Shown: positions 41,125 through 53,500 of the stretch, in pieces
How the letters are laid out: every line of letters starts with the position of its first letter
Position numbering within the stretch: the first letter of the stretch is position 1
Assembly (NCBI GenBank): GCA_963585895.1
Contig: OY757917.1
Location: 107,370,707 to 107,434,706, forward strand
DNA: 64,000 nucleotides
DNA from: Sepioteuthis lessoniana
Taxonomy: Eukaryota; Mollusca; Cephalopoda; Myopsida; Loliginidae
Direction of reading: 5' to 3'
Translations under genes and position numbers: made by a program
The notes under the pieces: generated by a model
Databases searched by the model: none
Seen by the model: the letters and a program-made list of their open reading frames with translations, nothing else
Told to the model about the DNA's origin: nothing

Positions 41125-42132
41125 GGACCCCACCCCTGGTGAGTAAAACTGTTCCCTTTTTCTTTGGTACCCAGGTACCTAGTTAGCAGTATGTTTGTGA
41201 GTCATTGTCCCCGTCATCTAGTTGTTAGTTCTCAAGATCTTCCCCATCCCCATTATTTTTGTACCTGAACCCGCATCCCAGTCCACGTTTACTGAAGATC
41301 TTGAACATTCATATGTATAAAAATCATATCACCTACTTGTATTAACCCATACCGCGCCCGACCCCTAAATTCTTTTCACCCCTGTAGATTAGGATCCCTG
41401 CCCCACCTAGGGTAGGTCCGACTTGTTTCCGGTTCTTTCGCCCCGGAAAACAGTCGGCCTCCAATTTTATAGACGGGGGGATGGGAGGGCAACCAAACGG
41501 GGGATTTTTCCTTGTTTTTATATATATTTCGGGGTTTTTCTCCCATTCCCATCACATTCATTGTAAATAAATCATAAAATCATTCACGAATCTCGGGATT
41601 TTAAGTAGGACTTCTTCATAGAGCAAATGTGGTATTGTGGTGATTGTAGCGCAAAAGGCGATGGATGAATGGATATTTATTGTATTGTTGAATGGGTCGG
41701 CGAATGTGGCTAGCTAGGTCTCCTTAGTTTATATAGAAAAAGTATGACCGCTCCCTTCCCCTCCCCAAAAACTTCAAGGCCTTGTGCCTTCTGTGTACAC
41801 TACACAGAAATAAAGCAGACTCGAACCTTCAGTTTTTTGTCTGAGTTCTTTTTTCACCACGAAAAAAAAAGTAAGTTCTTTATTGTTAAAAATTTGTTTA
41901 AATTATTGTTATTGAATATTGTTATCATTGTTAAAGTTTTGTGACCCCCCTCAAACTATTGTTCTTTGTTTGTGAGGAGGGTCAAACGCGACTCGATTTT
42001 TTTGTTGAACTTTTTTAAAAAAAAACGACCGCCATTTTTATCAACATTCATCGTTCTACATTTATTCGTCTCGCCTGAATTTTTTGCAACACCATACGCG
42101 TTTCATCTCCCTCTGGTTGTGTTTTCACAACT

Positions 42133-44076
42133 ATGGGGGAGCCCAACAACATGAAATCGCAATCACCGACCGACATATTCCAAACGCAACCCTCCCCAAT
42201 GCCGGAAGAAGCTCCATTCGACCTCTCTTCATCGGCAAGTACAATACCACCGGCACAAAAACAAAAACAAACGGCTGTCTCTTGGTCTTCACATTGCGTG
42301 AATAAAAAATCCCCTTGTGACTACGCAAGAGACAGGGTCGAAAAGTATGAAAAGTATTTCAAGGACGGGGAAATTCTCCCAATACCCGAATTGGTCGAGG
42401 CGGTCGAACCGAAGACCCTGTCCTTCGTAGTCACAGACATTAAGACCAAGAGACTAGCGGGGATTAAGAAGGAAACTTTTGAGGACCTTCTCAAAACAGC
42501 AAACATCCCAGGGAAGTACTTCTGCCGCAGAAGTTTCGCGACCTGGGATGTCTTATTACCCTCAGAGGAAGTAGCGAAAAGCCTCGCCGGTGGTAACATC
42601 ACCACACGCTTCTTCCGGCTACAACCGGAATATCGAGGCAAAAGAAGAATACGAGTCACCGTATGCAATGTATCTATGCAATTGAGTGGTGACGTCCTCG
42701 CCGCCTATCTAAGTATATACGGCGGCGTGGAACAAGTCACACAAGTAACGTCAACACGGGGAACTGCGTACGGTGACTACGTATTCGTTATATGCCTCGA
42801 TAGGGGAGGGTTTAACAAAATTCCCCATAAAATACGTTACCGCGATCAAACCATGACAGTCATAGTTGAGGGCAGGAAACCGCTATGTTGGTTTTGCAAT
42901 AACATCGGCCACTTTTCAAAAAACTGCCCTCAAAAATCAACAATCACCACCACAACAACGAATACTACTACTACTACTGATACTCCTTCACCTGTCATAG
43001 CAGCAATAATACCAACAGAAACCTCAGAAAACAAACAAGAAACCCCTAAAGAAAATGAAGAAGGGTGGACGCAAGTCACCAAAAAAAAGGGAGGGAAAAA
43101 AACTCCCCCTAAAAAACCAGCAACAACAGATACAACAACTCTTTTGACTACAACTACGAAACCAACAACCACAAATACGAAACAATCAACTGCAAAACAA
43201 TCAACAAAAGAAGACAATCAAAACATTGAACCGATGGATATGTCCATGAATTTAAAAAGAAGGAGAGACAGCGAGGACTCACCAACTAAAGAGGGGGAGA
43301 AAAAACATCCAAAAAAACCCACACAAACAACCACCATACCTCAGCATAAGGGGGAAAAAACAACAGAAAAATCGCCAGTCCAAAATAAACAAAGACCAGC
43401 ACAATTGATTCCTCTCCCACAAAAAACAAAAACCACCCCTATCATCCCAACAGAAACACCATTACCCCCCTCTCTTTCACCAATTAAAACCCCCAAAATG
43501 CTTACTCGATCCTATTCAGCAACCAGACTTACACCCTCTCCCCAAACACCGTCAACATCAGCAGCAACTGTTCAAAAACCAAGAGCACGCTCTACGGAAG
43601 CCCGACGTGCCATAAACTCTTTTTACTTCTGCGAAGATATCATGGACAATCCACACATAGACCACACTTTAAAACAATCATTAAAACCATTACGCTCACT
43701 CCAAAAAATTGACACTAAAGACATCACAAAACCACATCTATTCAAGGACGCACCAAAATTGACCACATTCGTCCGCTTGGCTGGCAATCGGACCAAAGAA
43801 CTCTGGAACTTTATTGACGAAGCCAGCCGGGCGGATGTAATGCTGGTCGATACGAAAAATCCAATGCTGAAAAAAATGCTTCCCTTCTGTGCGGGCAGGG
43901 TCCCGATTTTGGTTCACCCATCATTCTATAGGTCCCTAAAGTTGCGGTACCCTATGGATGTCGGTGGAATAACCAGGGACGACCGAGTAAGTACTGAGCT
44001 CGGCACCGGATCCCTGCGTCAGGCCGTCGGCATCCTTACTCCGAAGGATTTCCGGCCCGTAGTCGACACTGAGTAA
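42133..44076 (+). CDS. LINE ORF1 protein, unit 3 (647 aa)
   Basis: Open throughout, with the same protein as units 2 and 5. Near its 3' end it has the silent set ATGCTTCCC, GGAATAACC and CATCCTTACTCC that marks units 3-5. Domains as in the unit 1 entry: RRM-like region, CCHC at 252-265, low-complexity linker and unassigned C-terminal block. Confidence 0.9.
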   Translation: MGEPNNMKSQSPTDIFQTQPSPMPEEAPFDLSSSASTIPPAQKQKQTAVSWSSHCVNKKSPCDYARDRVEKYEKYFKDGEILPIPELVEAVEPKTLSFVVTDIKTKRLAGIKKETFEDLLKTANIPGKYFCRRSFATWDVLLPSEEVAKSLAGGNITTRFFRLQPEYRGKRRIRVTVCNVSMQLSGDVLAAYLSIYGGVEQVTQVTSTRGTAYGDYVFVICLDRGGFNKIPHKIRYRDQTMTVIVEGRKPLCWFCNNIGHFSKNCPQKSTITTTTTNTTTTTDTPSPVIAAIIPTETSENKQETPKENEEGWTQVTKKKGGKKTPPKKPATTDTTTLLTTTTKPTTTNTKQSTAKQSTKEDNQNIEPMDMSMNLKRRRDSEDSPTKEGEKKHPKKPTQTTTIPQHKGEKTTEKSPVQNKQRPAQLIPLPQKTKTTPIIPTETPLPPSLSPIKTPKMLTRSYSATRLTPSPQTPSTSAATVQKPRARSTEARRAINSFYFCEDIMDNPHIDHTLKQSLKPLRSLQKIDTKDITKPHLFKDAPKLTTFVRLAGNRTKELWNFIDEASRADVMLVDTKNPMLKKMLPFCAGRVPILVHPSFYRSLKLRYPMDVGGITRDDRVSTELGTGSLRQAVGILTPKDFRPVVDTE

Positions 44077-44090
44077 GGTAAGTGGGATTG

Positions 44091-47000
44091 ATGGCTCTAA
44101 ACCTTGCTACTTTGAATGTGAGGGGATTGAGGGATCCGGGCAAGTGTACGCGCTTGCTTGGTGAACTTAAAACTCTCGGCGTAGATGTTGCTGCAGTGCA
44201 GGAAACCCACTTCACTTGCGGTGCCGACTGTCGTGTGCTGGAAAGCGATTTTAACGTTTTCTCAGCATACGGCAGCCGTACCAGCGTTGGGGTTTCTTTG
44301 CTAGTTGGACGCAGCCTTGATGCTGATGTTGACGTTGTTTTTGCAGGTGACGGGGGCCGACTGGTTGTGGCCGATGTTGCCGTGAAAAGTTTCAAGTTTC
44401 GTCTGGTTGCGGTTTATGCGCCCAATATCGTTGTGGAGAGGGTTTCCTTTTTTCGTCGGTTGGCGCCGTTCCTGGACGATACGAAGCGGCTAGTTTTAAT
44501 GGGTGATTGGAATGCGATCCTTGATCCCAAGATAGATAAGGTCGGGCGGGGAGCTAGGCGTGTGGGAAGGTGTGAAAGCAGCCTTGCCGGCCTCATGACT
44601 CGTCATGACCTCGTCGACAGGTTTCGTCTGGATCACCCAGGGCGGGAGATGTGGACGTGGCTAGATAGTTCGCCCTCTGCCAAAGTAGGCTCCTACTTGG
44701 ACAGAGTGTTAGTGAGACGAGCTGACATTGATTTTGTTAGTTGTCCCACGTTCCACTTGATAGCGTGGACTGACCATAAACTTGTTAGAGTCAGTCTACG
44801 GTTAGCAAATAGGCCTAGTCTGGCCGGCTACTGGAAGTTCAATACCTCCTTACTGGAGATACGGGACTTCCGGGACCGGTTGGAATCCCTAATTCAGCGG
44901 GCGTTAGTGGGGGCGGTTACCGGGAATAGGTGGTGGGGATCTCTTAAACATAGGATTAGAGATTTCGCTACCAAGTACGGTCAACAGCTCAACCTAGATA
45001 AGACCAAGGAAGCGAAATCTATAGACGATAGACTTTCCCGGGCGGTGGCTGGGGGGGACTCCCTAAACGTAGAGCTAGCTAGGGGGGACCTTGAGCGCGA
45101 GAGTAGCGAGCGCTACAAGGGATACGTAGTTAGATCTAGGTTAAAGAGAGTTCTCAACGAAGCTGTGAAAACGAACGCGACTGCGCGTGAAGAAGAAGTG
45201 CGAAGGTTCCCCGATCGGTATATCGGTTCTGTCAAGGCCCCGGATGGGCGACTGCTGCGATCGGCTCGTGAGATTCGTGACGCCTTTCGGGCGCACTTTC
45301 GGGATCGCTTTGCCCGCTGTACTGATCTCCCGCTCCGGGAGTTTCGTAGCTATCTTGCCGACTTTCCCCGCCTTGGGGTGGCTGAAGCGGCTAGCTGCGA
45401 GGGTGTGGTTACTGAATGCGAAGTCCGTGACGCGTTGAAGCAGGTCGGCCTGAACAAGTCGCCGGGACTAGATGGTTTGCCCTACGAAGTGTACTTGAGG
45501 ATGTCGCACATGTTTGTGCCTATTCTGACGGATGTGTTCAACCATTGGTTCGCCCAGGGAGCCATCCCTGGTAGCGTTACCAAGGGCGTGATCACATTGC
45601 TGAAGAAAGGTGGCAGGCATGTTTGGGAGGGTTTAGACGATTACAGGCCCATAACTCTGCTTAACACAGAGTTAAAGATTTTGGCCCGGGTCTTAGCGAA
45701 TCGTTTACAGCTTGTCATTAGCGATCTGATCGGCTCTGAGCAGACCTTTGCTGTGAAGGGAAGATCGATCCAGGACAACCTGCACTTGATTCGCGAGGTC
45801 CTAGAGCGTATAGAAGACGACACCGAGGCCGCGCTGATCAGTTTAGATCAGTCCAAGGCCTTCGATAGGGTTGACCATCGGTTTTTGGCGACTGTTTTGG
45901 AGACTGCCGGATTCAAACCGGAGTTCCGCAGATGGATTAGCATGATGTACCACAACCCTCAGGCAGTGGTGCAGGTGAACGGAAGGCGTTCGACGGTGTT
46001 CGCGGTCGAGCGGTCGGTCCGGCAGGGCTGCCCGTTGTCTCCTCTTCTCTATGTCCTAGCTTTGGAGCCCCTGCTCCGTAGGCTTAGGGATAGGACGACA
46101 AATCCGGCCCTGCGCGGTGTCCCTTTTGCTGGCCCTCTTACGGCAAGGGTTTCCGCGTTCGCCGATGATATCACAGTGTTTGTATCCCGCCGTCTGGATA
46201 TAAAGGCTGTGAAGAAGGCGGTTAGCGAGTACGAGCGGATTGCAGGAGCCAAGGTCAATTTTGACAAAAGCGAAGGTTTGCGGCTCGGTGCTTGGAGGGG
46301 TAGCAATACTCTTCCGGGGCCGTTCCGCTGGAGTGACGGACCCGTCCGCATCCTCGGGGTGTGGTTCGGGCCCGGCCTCCAACTGGAGCGAAATTGGTCG
46401 GAAATACAAGCCAAGGTGAATGCTCAGGTGGGAATCTGGCTTTCAAGGAGGTTGTCCTTAAAGGGCAGGGCGGAGGCGTGCGCCGTGTACGTCTTCCCCT
46501 TGATCCTTTACCGATTGGCTGTACTTCCTCTGCCTAAGGTAAATCGGTTGGCGCTGCAACGATCCCTTTCCAGATTGCTCTGGGGAGGTGCAAGGCCGAT
46601 GGTCCGTAGGCAGGTCTGTATCCAACGTACACGCAACGGGGGTCTAGGTATGCCTGATCTGGAGAGCCACTGGCTTGCTGAAAGACTTGCATACCTGGGC
46701 AGAGCTTTGACGGGGGACGCAGTGTGGAGACTGAAGGCGAGTCGGACTTTTCCTCGCCTAAAGTCAGACCCAAAGGCTGAAGGTCGACGTAGGCCTTTGG
46801 GCGAAACACTGTTTGTCCGCGAGTGCCGAACGGCCCTTCGTAACCTTCTTGGGTCCAGTGACCTTTCACGGCCTCGAAAAGAACTATATCGGGAGCTAGT
46901 GGTGGGTTCCGCTTCTGATCCTCTCAGCGAGCGGCGCGGCTGGACGACGGAGGAGATTCGCTCTCATTGGAATTGGGCGCCAGGATCGAGCTTCTTGAAC

Positions 47001-47558
47001 AACTCCGAGTTCTCGCTCACCTGGCGACTTGTGCGAAATGCGTTACCCCTTGTCGGCTTGAACTACAAAGCGGGCCTGGCAGACATGCCCGATTGCGCTC
47101 GCTGCGGCAGTGGCTTGGAAGAAACGGCTGAGCACGCCTTCTACTACTGCGAGCGAGTTCGCCCGTTTTGGGATCACGTCGGCGAGTGGACGGCTCGCAT
47201 CGAACCCAAACAGCTCGTGCTGCTCGACGTTGGTTACGTCGTGGACAACGTTCTTCCTCCGTATCAGGGTGAGAAGCGTGTGGTGTTTCTCGCGATCCTA
47301 GCTGTAGCTAGAATGGTGATTTGGACGACGCGAAACAAGGGATTGTATGACGATGCAAACTTTTCTCATCGTGATCTGATTTTGTATTTTCGGCATCAGC
47401 TGAGGGTCAAAATCAGATGCGATAGAAAACGCTTGGATCGCATAACATTCAGCAAAAGGTGGGTGAATGCAGCGAGCCTGGTCGTGCGAAAGGGAGCAAC
47501 GTTGGAGTCATCCTTCCCTCCTCTGCCGGCTCATGGCGTCTACGGTACGGGTCCTTAG
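44091..47558 (+). CDS. LINE ORF2 protein, unit 3 (1155 aa)
   Basis: Full-length and catalytically complete by inspection. It has a private G-to-R change in the RT (VLERIEDDTEA), four to five residues before the conserved ALISLDQSKAFD segment. It shares V (TDVFNHW), D (IEDDTEA) and T (RDRTTNPA) with unit 4. It keeps V31 (LKTLGVDV), whereas units 4 and 5 have L31. Confidence 0.92.
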   Translation: MALNLATLNVRGLRDPGKCTRLLGELKTLGVDVAAVQETHFTCGADCRVLESDFNVFSAYGSRTSVGVSLLVGRSLDADVDVVFAGDGGRLVVADVAVKSFKFRLVAVYAPNIVVERVSFFRRLAPFLDDTKRLVLMGDWNAILDPKIDKVGRGARRVGRCESSLAGLMTRHDLVDRFRLDHPGREMWTWLDSSPSAKVGSYLDRVLVRRADIDFVSCPTFHLIAWTDHKLVRVSLRLANRPSLAGYWKFNTSLLEIRDFRDRLESLIQRALVGAVTGNRWWGSLKHRIRDFATKYGQQLNLDKTKEAKSIDDRLSRAVAGGDSLNVELARGDLERESSERYKGYVVRSRLKRVLNEAVKTNATAREEEVRRFPDRYIGSVKAPDGRLLRSAREIRDAFRAHFRDRFARCTDLPLREFRSYLADFPRLGVAEAASCEGVVTECEVRDALKQVGLNKSPGLDGLPYEVYLRMSHMFVPILTDVFNHWFAQGAIPGSVTKGVITLLKKGGRHVWEGLDDYRPITLLNTELKILARVLANRLQLVISDLIGSEQTFAVKGRSIQDNLHLIREVLERIEDDTEAALISLDQSKAFDRVDHRFLATVLETAGFKPEFRRWISMMYHNPQAVVQVNGRRSTVFAVERSVRQGCPLSPLLYVLALEPLLRRLRDRTTNPALRGVPFAGPLTARVSAFADDITVFVSRRLDIKAVKKAVSEYERIAGAKVNFDKSEGLRLGAWRGSNTLPGPFRWSDGPVRILGVWFGPGLQLERNWSEIQAKVNAQVGIWLSRRLSLKGRAEACAVYVFPLILYRLAVLPLPKVNRLALQRSLSRLLWGGARPMVRRQVCIQRTRNGGLGMPDLESHWLAERLAYLGRALTGDAVWRLKASRTFPRLKSDPKAEGRRRPLGETLFVRECRTALRNLLGSSDLSRPRKELYRELVVGSASDPLSERRGWTTEEIRSHWNWAPGSSFLNNSEFSLTWRLVRNALPLVGLNYKAGLADMPDCARCGSGLEETAEHAFYYCERVRPFWDHVGEWTARIEPKQLVLLDVGYVVDNVLPPYQGEKRVVFLAILAVARMVIWTTRNKGLYDDANFSHRDLILYFRHQLRVKIRCDRKRLDRITFSKRWVNAASLVVRKGATLESSFPPLPAHGVYGTGP

Positions 47559-48566
47559 GGACCCCACCCCTGGTGAGTAAAACTGTTCCCTTTTTCTTTT
47601 GGTACCCAGGTACCTAGTTAGCAGTATGTTTGTGAGTCATTGTCCCCGTCATCTAGTTGTTAGTTCTCAAGATCTTCCCCATCCCCATTATTTTTGTACC
47701 TCAATCCGTATCCCAGTCCACGTTTACTGAAGATCTTGAACATTCATATGTATAAAAATCATATCACCTACTTGTATTAACCCATACCGCGCCCGACCCC
47801 TAAATTCTTTTCACCCCTGTAGATTAGGATCCCTGCCCCACCTAGGGTAGGTCCGACTTGTTTCCGGTTCTTTCGCCCCGGAAAACAGTCGGCCTCCAAT
47901 TTTATAGACGGGGGGATGGGAGGGCAACCAAACGGGGGATTTTTCCTTGTTTTTATATATATTTCGGGGTTTTTCTCCCATTCCCATCACATTCATTGTA
48001 AATAAATCATAAAATCATTCATGAATCTCGGGATTTTAAGTAGGACTTCTTCATAGAGCAAATGTGGTATTTTGGTGATTGCAGCGCAAAAGGCGATGGA
48101 TGAATGGATATTTATTGTATTGTTGAATGGGTCGGCGAATGTGGCTAGCTAGGTCTCCTTAGTTTATATAGAAAAGTATGACCGCTCCCTTCCCCTCCCC
48201 AAAAACTTCAAGGCCTTGTGCCTTCTGTGTACACTACACAGAAATAAAGCAGACTCGAACCTTCAGTTTTTTGTCTGAGTTCTTTTTTCACCACGAAAAA
48301 AAAAGTAAGTTCTTTATTGTTAAAAATTTGTTTAAATTATTGTTATTGAATATTGTTATCATTGTTAAAGTTTTGTGACCCCCCTCAAACTATTGTTCTT
48401 TGTTTGTGAGGAGGGTCAAACGCGACTCGATTTTTTTGTTGAACTTTTTTAAAAAAAAACGACCGCCATTTTTATCAACATTCATCGTTCTACATTTATT
48501 CGTCTCGCCTGAATTTTTTGCAACACCATACGCGTTTCATCTCCCTCTGGTTGTGTTTTCACAACT

Positions 48567-50510
48567 ATGGGGGAGCCCAACAACATGAAATCGCAATCAC
48601 CGACCGACATATTCCAAACGCAATCCTCCCCAATGCCGGAAGAAGCTCCATTCGACCTCTCTTCATCGGCAAGTACAATACCACCGGCACAAAAACAAAA
48701 ACAAACGGCTGTCTCTTGGTCTTCACATTGCGTGAATAAAAAATCCCCTTGTGACTACGCAAGAGACAGGGTCGAAAAGTATGAAAAGTATTTCAAGGAC
48801 GGGGAAATTCTCCCAATACCCGAATTGGTCGAGGCGGTCGAACCGAAGACCCTGTCCTTCGTAGTCACAGACATTAAGACCAAGAGACTAGCGGGGATTA
48901 AGAAGGAAACTTTTGAGGACCTTCTCAAAACAGCAAACATCCCAGGGAAGTACTTCTGCCGCAGAAGTTTCGCGACCTGGGATGTCTTATTACCCTCAGA
49001 GGAAGTAGCGAAAAGCCTCGCCGGTGGTAACATCACCACACGCTTCTTCCGGCTACAACCGGAATATCGAGGCAAAAGAAGAATACGAGTCACCGTATGC
49101 AATGTATCTATGCAATTGAGTGGTGACGTCCTCGCCGCCTATCTAAGTATATACGGCGGCGTGGAACAAGTCACACAAGTAACGTCAACACGGGGAACTG
49201 CGTACGGTGACTACGTATTCGTTATATGCCTCGATAGGGGAGGGTTTAACAAAATTCCCCATAAAATACGTTACCGCGATCAAACCATGACAGTCATAGT
49301 TGAGGGCAGGAAACCGCTATGTTGGTTTTGCAATAACATCGGCCACTTTTCAAAAAACTGCCCTCAAAAATCAACAATCACCACCACAACAACGAATACT
49401 ACTACTACTACTGATACTCCTTCACCTGTCATAGCAGCAATAATACCAACAGAAACCTCAGAAAACAAACAAGAAACCCCTAAAGAAAATGAAGAAGGGT
49501 GGACGCAAGTCACCAAAAAAAAGGGAGGGAAAAAAACTCCCCCTAAAAAACCAGCAACAACAGATACAACAACTCTTTTGACTACAACTACGAAACCAAC
49601 AACCACAAATACGAAACAATCAACTGCAAAACAATCAACAAAAGAAGACAATCAAAACATTGAACCGATGGATATGTCCATGAATTTAAAAAGAAGGAGA
49701 GACAGCGAGGACTCACCAACTAAAGAGGGGGAGAAAAAACATCCAAAAAAACCCACACAAACAACCACCATACCTCAGCATAAGGGGGAAAAAACAACAG
49801 AAAAATCGCCAGTCCAAAATAAACAAAGACCAGCACAATTGATTCCTCTCCCACAAAAAACAAAAACCACCCCTATCATCCCAACAGAAACACCATTACC
49901 CCCCTCTCTTTCACCAATTAAAACCCCCAAAATGCTTACTCGATCCTATTCAGCAACCAGACTTACACCCTCTCCCCAAACACCGTCAACATCAGCAGCA
50001 ACTGTTCAAAAACCAAGAGCACGCTCTACGGAAGCCCGACGTGCCATAAACTCTTTTTACTTCTGCGAAGATATCATGGACAATCCACACATAGACCACA
50101 CTTTAAAACAATCATTAAAACCATTACGCTCACTCCAAAAAATTGACACTAAAGACATCACAAAACCACATCTATTCAAGGACGCACCAAAATTGACCAC
50201 ATTCGTCCGCTTGGCTGGCAATCGGACCAAAGAACTCTGGAACTTTATTGACGAAGCCAGCCGGGCGGATGTAATGCTGGTCGATACGAAAAATCCAATG
50301 CTGAAAAAAATGCTTCCCTTCTGTGCGGGCAGGGTCCCGATTTTGGTTCACCCATCATTCTATAGGTCCCTAAAGTTGCGGTACCCTATGGATGTCGGTG
50401 GAATAACCAGGGACGACCGAGTAAGTACTGAGCTCGGCACCGGATCCCTGCGTCAGGCCGTCGGCATCCTTACTCCGAAGGATTTCCGGCCCGTAGTCGA
50501 CACTGAGTAA
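48567..50510 (+). CDS. LINE ORF1 protein, unit 4 (647 aa)
   Basis: Open throughout. It has a private P20-to-S change near the N-terminus (TQSSPMPEE), outside the RRM-like region and knuckle. Otherwise it has the protein of units 2, 3 and 5, with the silent 3' set of units 3-5. Confidence 0.9.
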   Translation: MGEPNNMKSQSPTDIFQTQSSPMPEEAPFDLSSSASTIPPAQKQKQTAVSWSSHCVNKKSPCDYARDRVEKYEKYFKDGEILPIPELVEAVEPKTLSFVVTDIKTKRLAGIKKETFEDLLKTANIPGKYFCRRSFATWDVLLPSEEVAKSLAGGNITTRFFRLQPEYRGKRRIRVTVCNVSMQLSGDVLAAYLSIYGGVEQVTQVTSTRGTAYGDYVFVICLDRGGFNKIPHKIRYRDQTMTVIVEGRKPLCWFCNNIGHFSKNCPQKSTITTTTTNTTTTTDTPSPVIAAIIPTETSENKQETPKENEEGWTQVTKKKGGKKTPPKKPATTDTTTLLTTTTKPTTTNTKQSTAKQSTKEDNQNIEPMDMSMNLKRRRDSEDSPTKEGEKKHPKKPTQTTTIPQHKGEKTTEKSPVQNKQRPAQLIPLPQKTKTTPIIPTETPLPPSLSPIKTPKMLTRSYSATRLTPSPQTPSTSAATVQKPRARSTEARRAINSFYFCEDIMDNPHIDHTLKQSLKPLRSLQKIDTKDITKPHLFKDAPKLTTFVRLAGNRTKELWNFIDEASRADVMLVDTKNPMLKKMLPFCAGRVPILVHPSFYRSLKLRYPMDVGGITRDDRVSTELGTGSLRQAVGILTPKDFRPVVDTE

Positions 50511-50524
50511 GGTAAGTGGGATTG

Positions 50525-53500
50525 ATGGCTCTAAACCTTGCTACTTTGAATGTGAGGGGATTGAGGGATCCGGGCAAGTGTACGCGCTTGCTTGGTGAAC
50601 TTAAAACTCTCGGCCTAGATGTTGCTGCAGTGCAGGAAACCCACTTCACTTGCGGTGCCGACTGTCGTGTGCTGGAAAGCGATTTTAACGTTTTCTCAGC
50701 ATACGGCAGCCGTACCAGCGTTGGGGTTTCTTTGCTAGTTGGACGCAGCCTTGATGCTGATGTTGACGTTGTTTTTGCAGGTGACGGGGGCCGACTGGTT
50801 GTGGCCGATGTTGCCGTGAAAAGTTTCAAGTTTCGTCTGGTTGCGGTTTATGCGCCCAATATCGTTGTGGAGAGGGTTTCCTTTTTTCGTCGGTTGGCGC
50901 CGTTCCTGGACGATACGAAGCGGCTAGTTTTAATGGGTGATTGGAATGCGATCCTTGATCCCAAGATAGATAAGGTCGGGCGGGGAGCTAGGCGTGTGGG
51001 AAGGTGTGAAAGCAGCCTTGCCGGCCTCATGACTCGTCATGACCTCGTCGACAGGTTTCGTCTGGATCACCCAGGGCGGGAGATGTGGACGTGGCTAGAT
51101 AGTTCGCCCTCTGCCAAAGTAGGCTCCTACTTGGACAGAGTGTTAGTGAGACGAGCTGACATTGATTTTGTTAGTTGTCCCACGTTCCACTTGATAGCGT
51201 GGACTGACCATAAACTTGTTAGAGTCAGTCTACGGTTAGCAAATAGGCCTAGTCTGGCCGGCTACTGGAAGTTCAATACCTCCTTACTGGAGATACGGGA
51301 CTTCCGGGACCGGTTGGAATCCCTAATTCAGCGGGCGTTAGTGGGGGCGGTTACCGGGAATAGGTGGTGGGGATCTCTTAAACATAGGATTAGAGATTTC
51401 GCTACCAAGTACGGTCAACAGCTCAACCTAGATAAGACCAAGGAAGCGAAATCTATAGACGATAGACTTTCCCGGGCGGTGGCTGGGGGGGACTCCCTAA
51501 ACGTAGAGCTAGCTAGGGGGGACCTTGAGCGCGAGAGTAGCGAGCGCTACAAGGGATACGTAGTTAGATCTAGGTTAAAGAGAGTTCTCAACGAAGCTGT
51601 GAAAACGAACGCGACTGCGCGTGAAGAAGAAGTGCGAAGGTTCCCCGATCGGTATATCGGTTCTGTCAAGGCCCCGGATGGGCGACTGCTGCGATCGGCT
51701 CGTGAGATTCGTGACGCCTTTCGGGCGCACTTTCGGGATCGCTTTGCCCGCTGTACTGATCTCCCGCTCCGGGAGTTTCGTAGCTATCTTGCCGACTTTC
51801 CCCGCCTTGGGGTGGCTGAAGCGGCTAGCTGCGAGGGTGTGGTTACTGAATGCGAAGTCCGTGACGCGTTGAAGCAGGTCGGCCTGAACAAGTCGCCGGG
51901 ACTAGATGGTTTGCCCTACGAAGTGTACTTGAGGATGTCGCACATGTTTGTGCCTATTCTGACGGATGTGTTCAACCATTGGTTCGCCCAGGGAGCCATC
52001 CCTGGTAGCGTTACCAAGGGCGTGATCACATTGCTGAAGAAAGGTGGCAGGCATGTTTGGGAGGGTTTAGACGATTACAGGCCCATAACTCTGCTTAACA
52101 CAGAGTTAAAGATTTTGGCCCGGGTCTTAGCGAATCGTTTACAGCTTGTCATTAGCGATCTGATCGGCTCTGAGCAGACCTTTGCTGTGAAGGGAAGATC
52201 GATCCAGGACAACCTGCACTTGATTCGCGAGGTCCTAGAGGGTATAGAAGACGACACCGAGGCCGCGCTGATCAGTTTAGATCAGTCCAAGGCCTTCGAT
52301 AGGGTTGACCATCGGTTTTTGGCGACTGTTTTGGAGACTGCCGGATTCAAACCGGAGTTCCGCAGATGGATTAGCATGATGTACCACAACCCTCAGGCAG
52401 TGGTGCAGGTGAACGGAAGGCGTTCGACGGTGTTCGCGGTCGAGCGGTCGGTCCGGCAGGGCTGCCCGTTGTCTCCTCTTCTCTATGTCCTAGCTTTGGA
52501 GCCCCTGCTCCGTAGGCTTAGGGATAGGACGACAAATCCGGCCCTGCGCGGTGTCCCTTTTGCTGGCCCTCTTACGGCAAGGGTTTCCGCGTTCGCCGAT
52601 GATATCACAGTGTTTGTATCCCGCCGTCTGGATATAAAGGCTGTGAAGAAGGCGGTTAGCGAGTACGAGCGGATTGCAGGAGCCAAGGTCAATTTTGACA
52701 AAAGCGAAGGTTTGCGGCTCGGTGCTTGGAGGGGTAGCAATACTCTTCCGGGGCCGTTCCGCTGGAGTGACGGACCCGTCCGCATCCTCGGGGTGTGGTT
52801 CGGGCCCGGCCTCCAACTGGAGCGAAATTGGTCGGAAATACAAGCCAAGGTGAATGCTCAGGTGGGAATCTGGCTTTCAAGGAGGTTGTCCTTAAAGGGC
52901 AGGGCGGAGGCGTGCGCCGTGTACGTCTTCCCCTTGATCCTTTACCGATTGGCTGTACTTCCTCTGCCTAAGGTAAATCGGTTGGCGCTGCAACGATCCC
53001 TTTCCAGATTGCTCTGGGGAGGTGCAAGGCCGATGGTCCGTAGGCAGGTCTGTATCCAACGTACACGCAACGGGGGTCTAGGTATGCCTGATCTGGAGAG
53101 CCACTGGCTTGCTGAAAGACTTGCATACCTGGGCAGAGCTTTGACGGGGGACGCAGTGTGGAGACTGAAGGCGAGTCGGACTTTTCCTCGCCTAAAGTCA
53201 GACCCAAAGGCTGAAGGTCGACGTAGGCCTTTGGGCGAAACACTGTTTGTCCGCGAGTGCCGAACGGCCCTTCGTAACCTTCTTGGGTCCAGTGACCTTT
53301 CACGGCCTCGAAAAGAACTATATCGGGAGCTAGTGGTGGGTTCCGCTTCTGATCCTCTCAGCGAGCGGCGCGGCTGGACGACGGAGGAGATTCGCTCTCA
53401 TTGGAATTGGGCGCCAGGATCGAGCTTCTTGAACAACTCCGAGTTCTCGCTCACCTGGCGACTTGTGCGAAATGCGTTACCCCTTGTCGGCTTGAACTAC

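Larger units (their letters stand above)
35381..41814 (+). mobile_element. L1/Tx1-like LINE unit 2 (complete, 6434 bp)
   Basis: It begins at the 18-bp motif (35381-35398) directly after the AATAAA of unit 1. It has the same layout and length as unit 1. One T fewer before the acceptor-like GGTACCCAG (about 41164) and one A more before the TATGACC block (about 41740) cancel out in length. Its private variants (for example 'cctgaacccgcatccc' in the 3' UTR) help trace exchanges between units. Confidence 0.92.
41815..48248 (+). mobile_element. L1/Tx1-like LINE unit 3 (complete, 6434 bp)
   Basis: It begins at the 18-bp motif (41815-41832). From the end of ORF1 onward it carries a linked set of variants shared with unit 4 (ORF2 V in TDVFNHW, DD in IEDDTEA, T in RDRTTNPA, and 3' UTR 'ggtattttggtgattgcagc'). 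Units 3 and 4 are therefore the closest pair in the array. Confidence 0.92.
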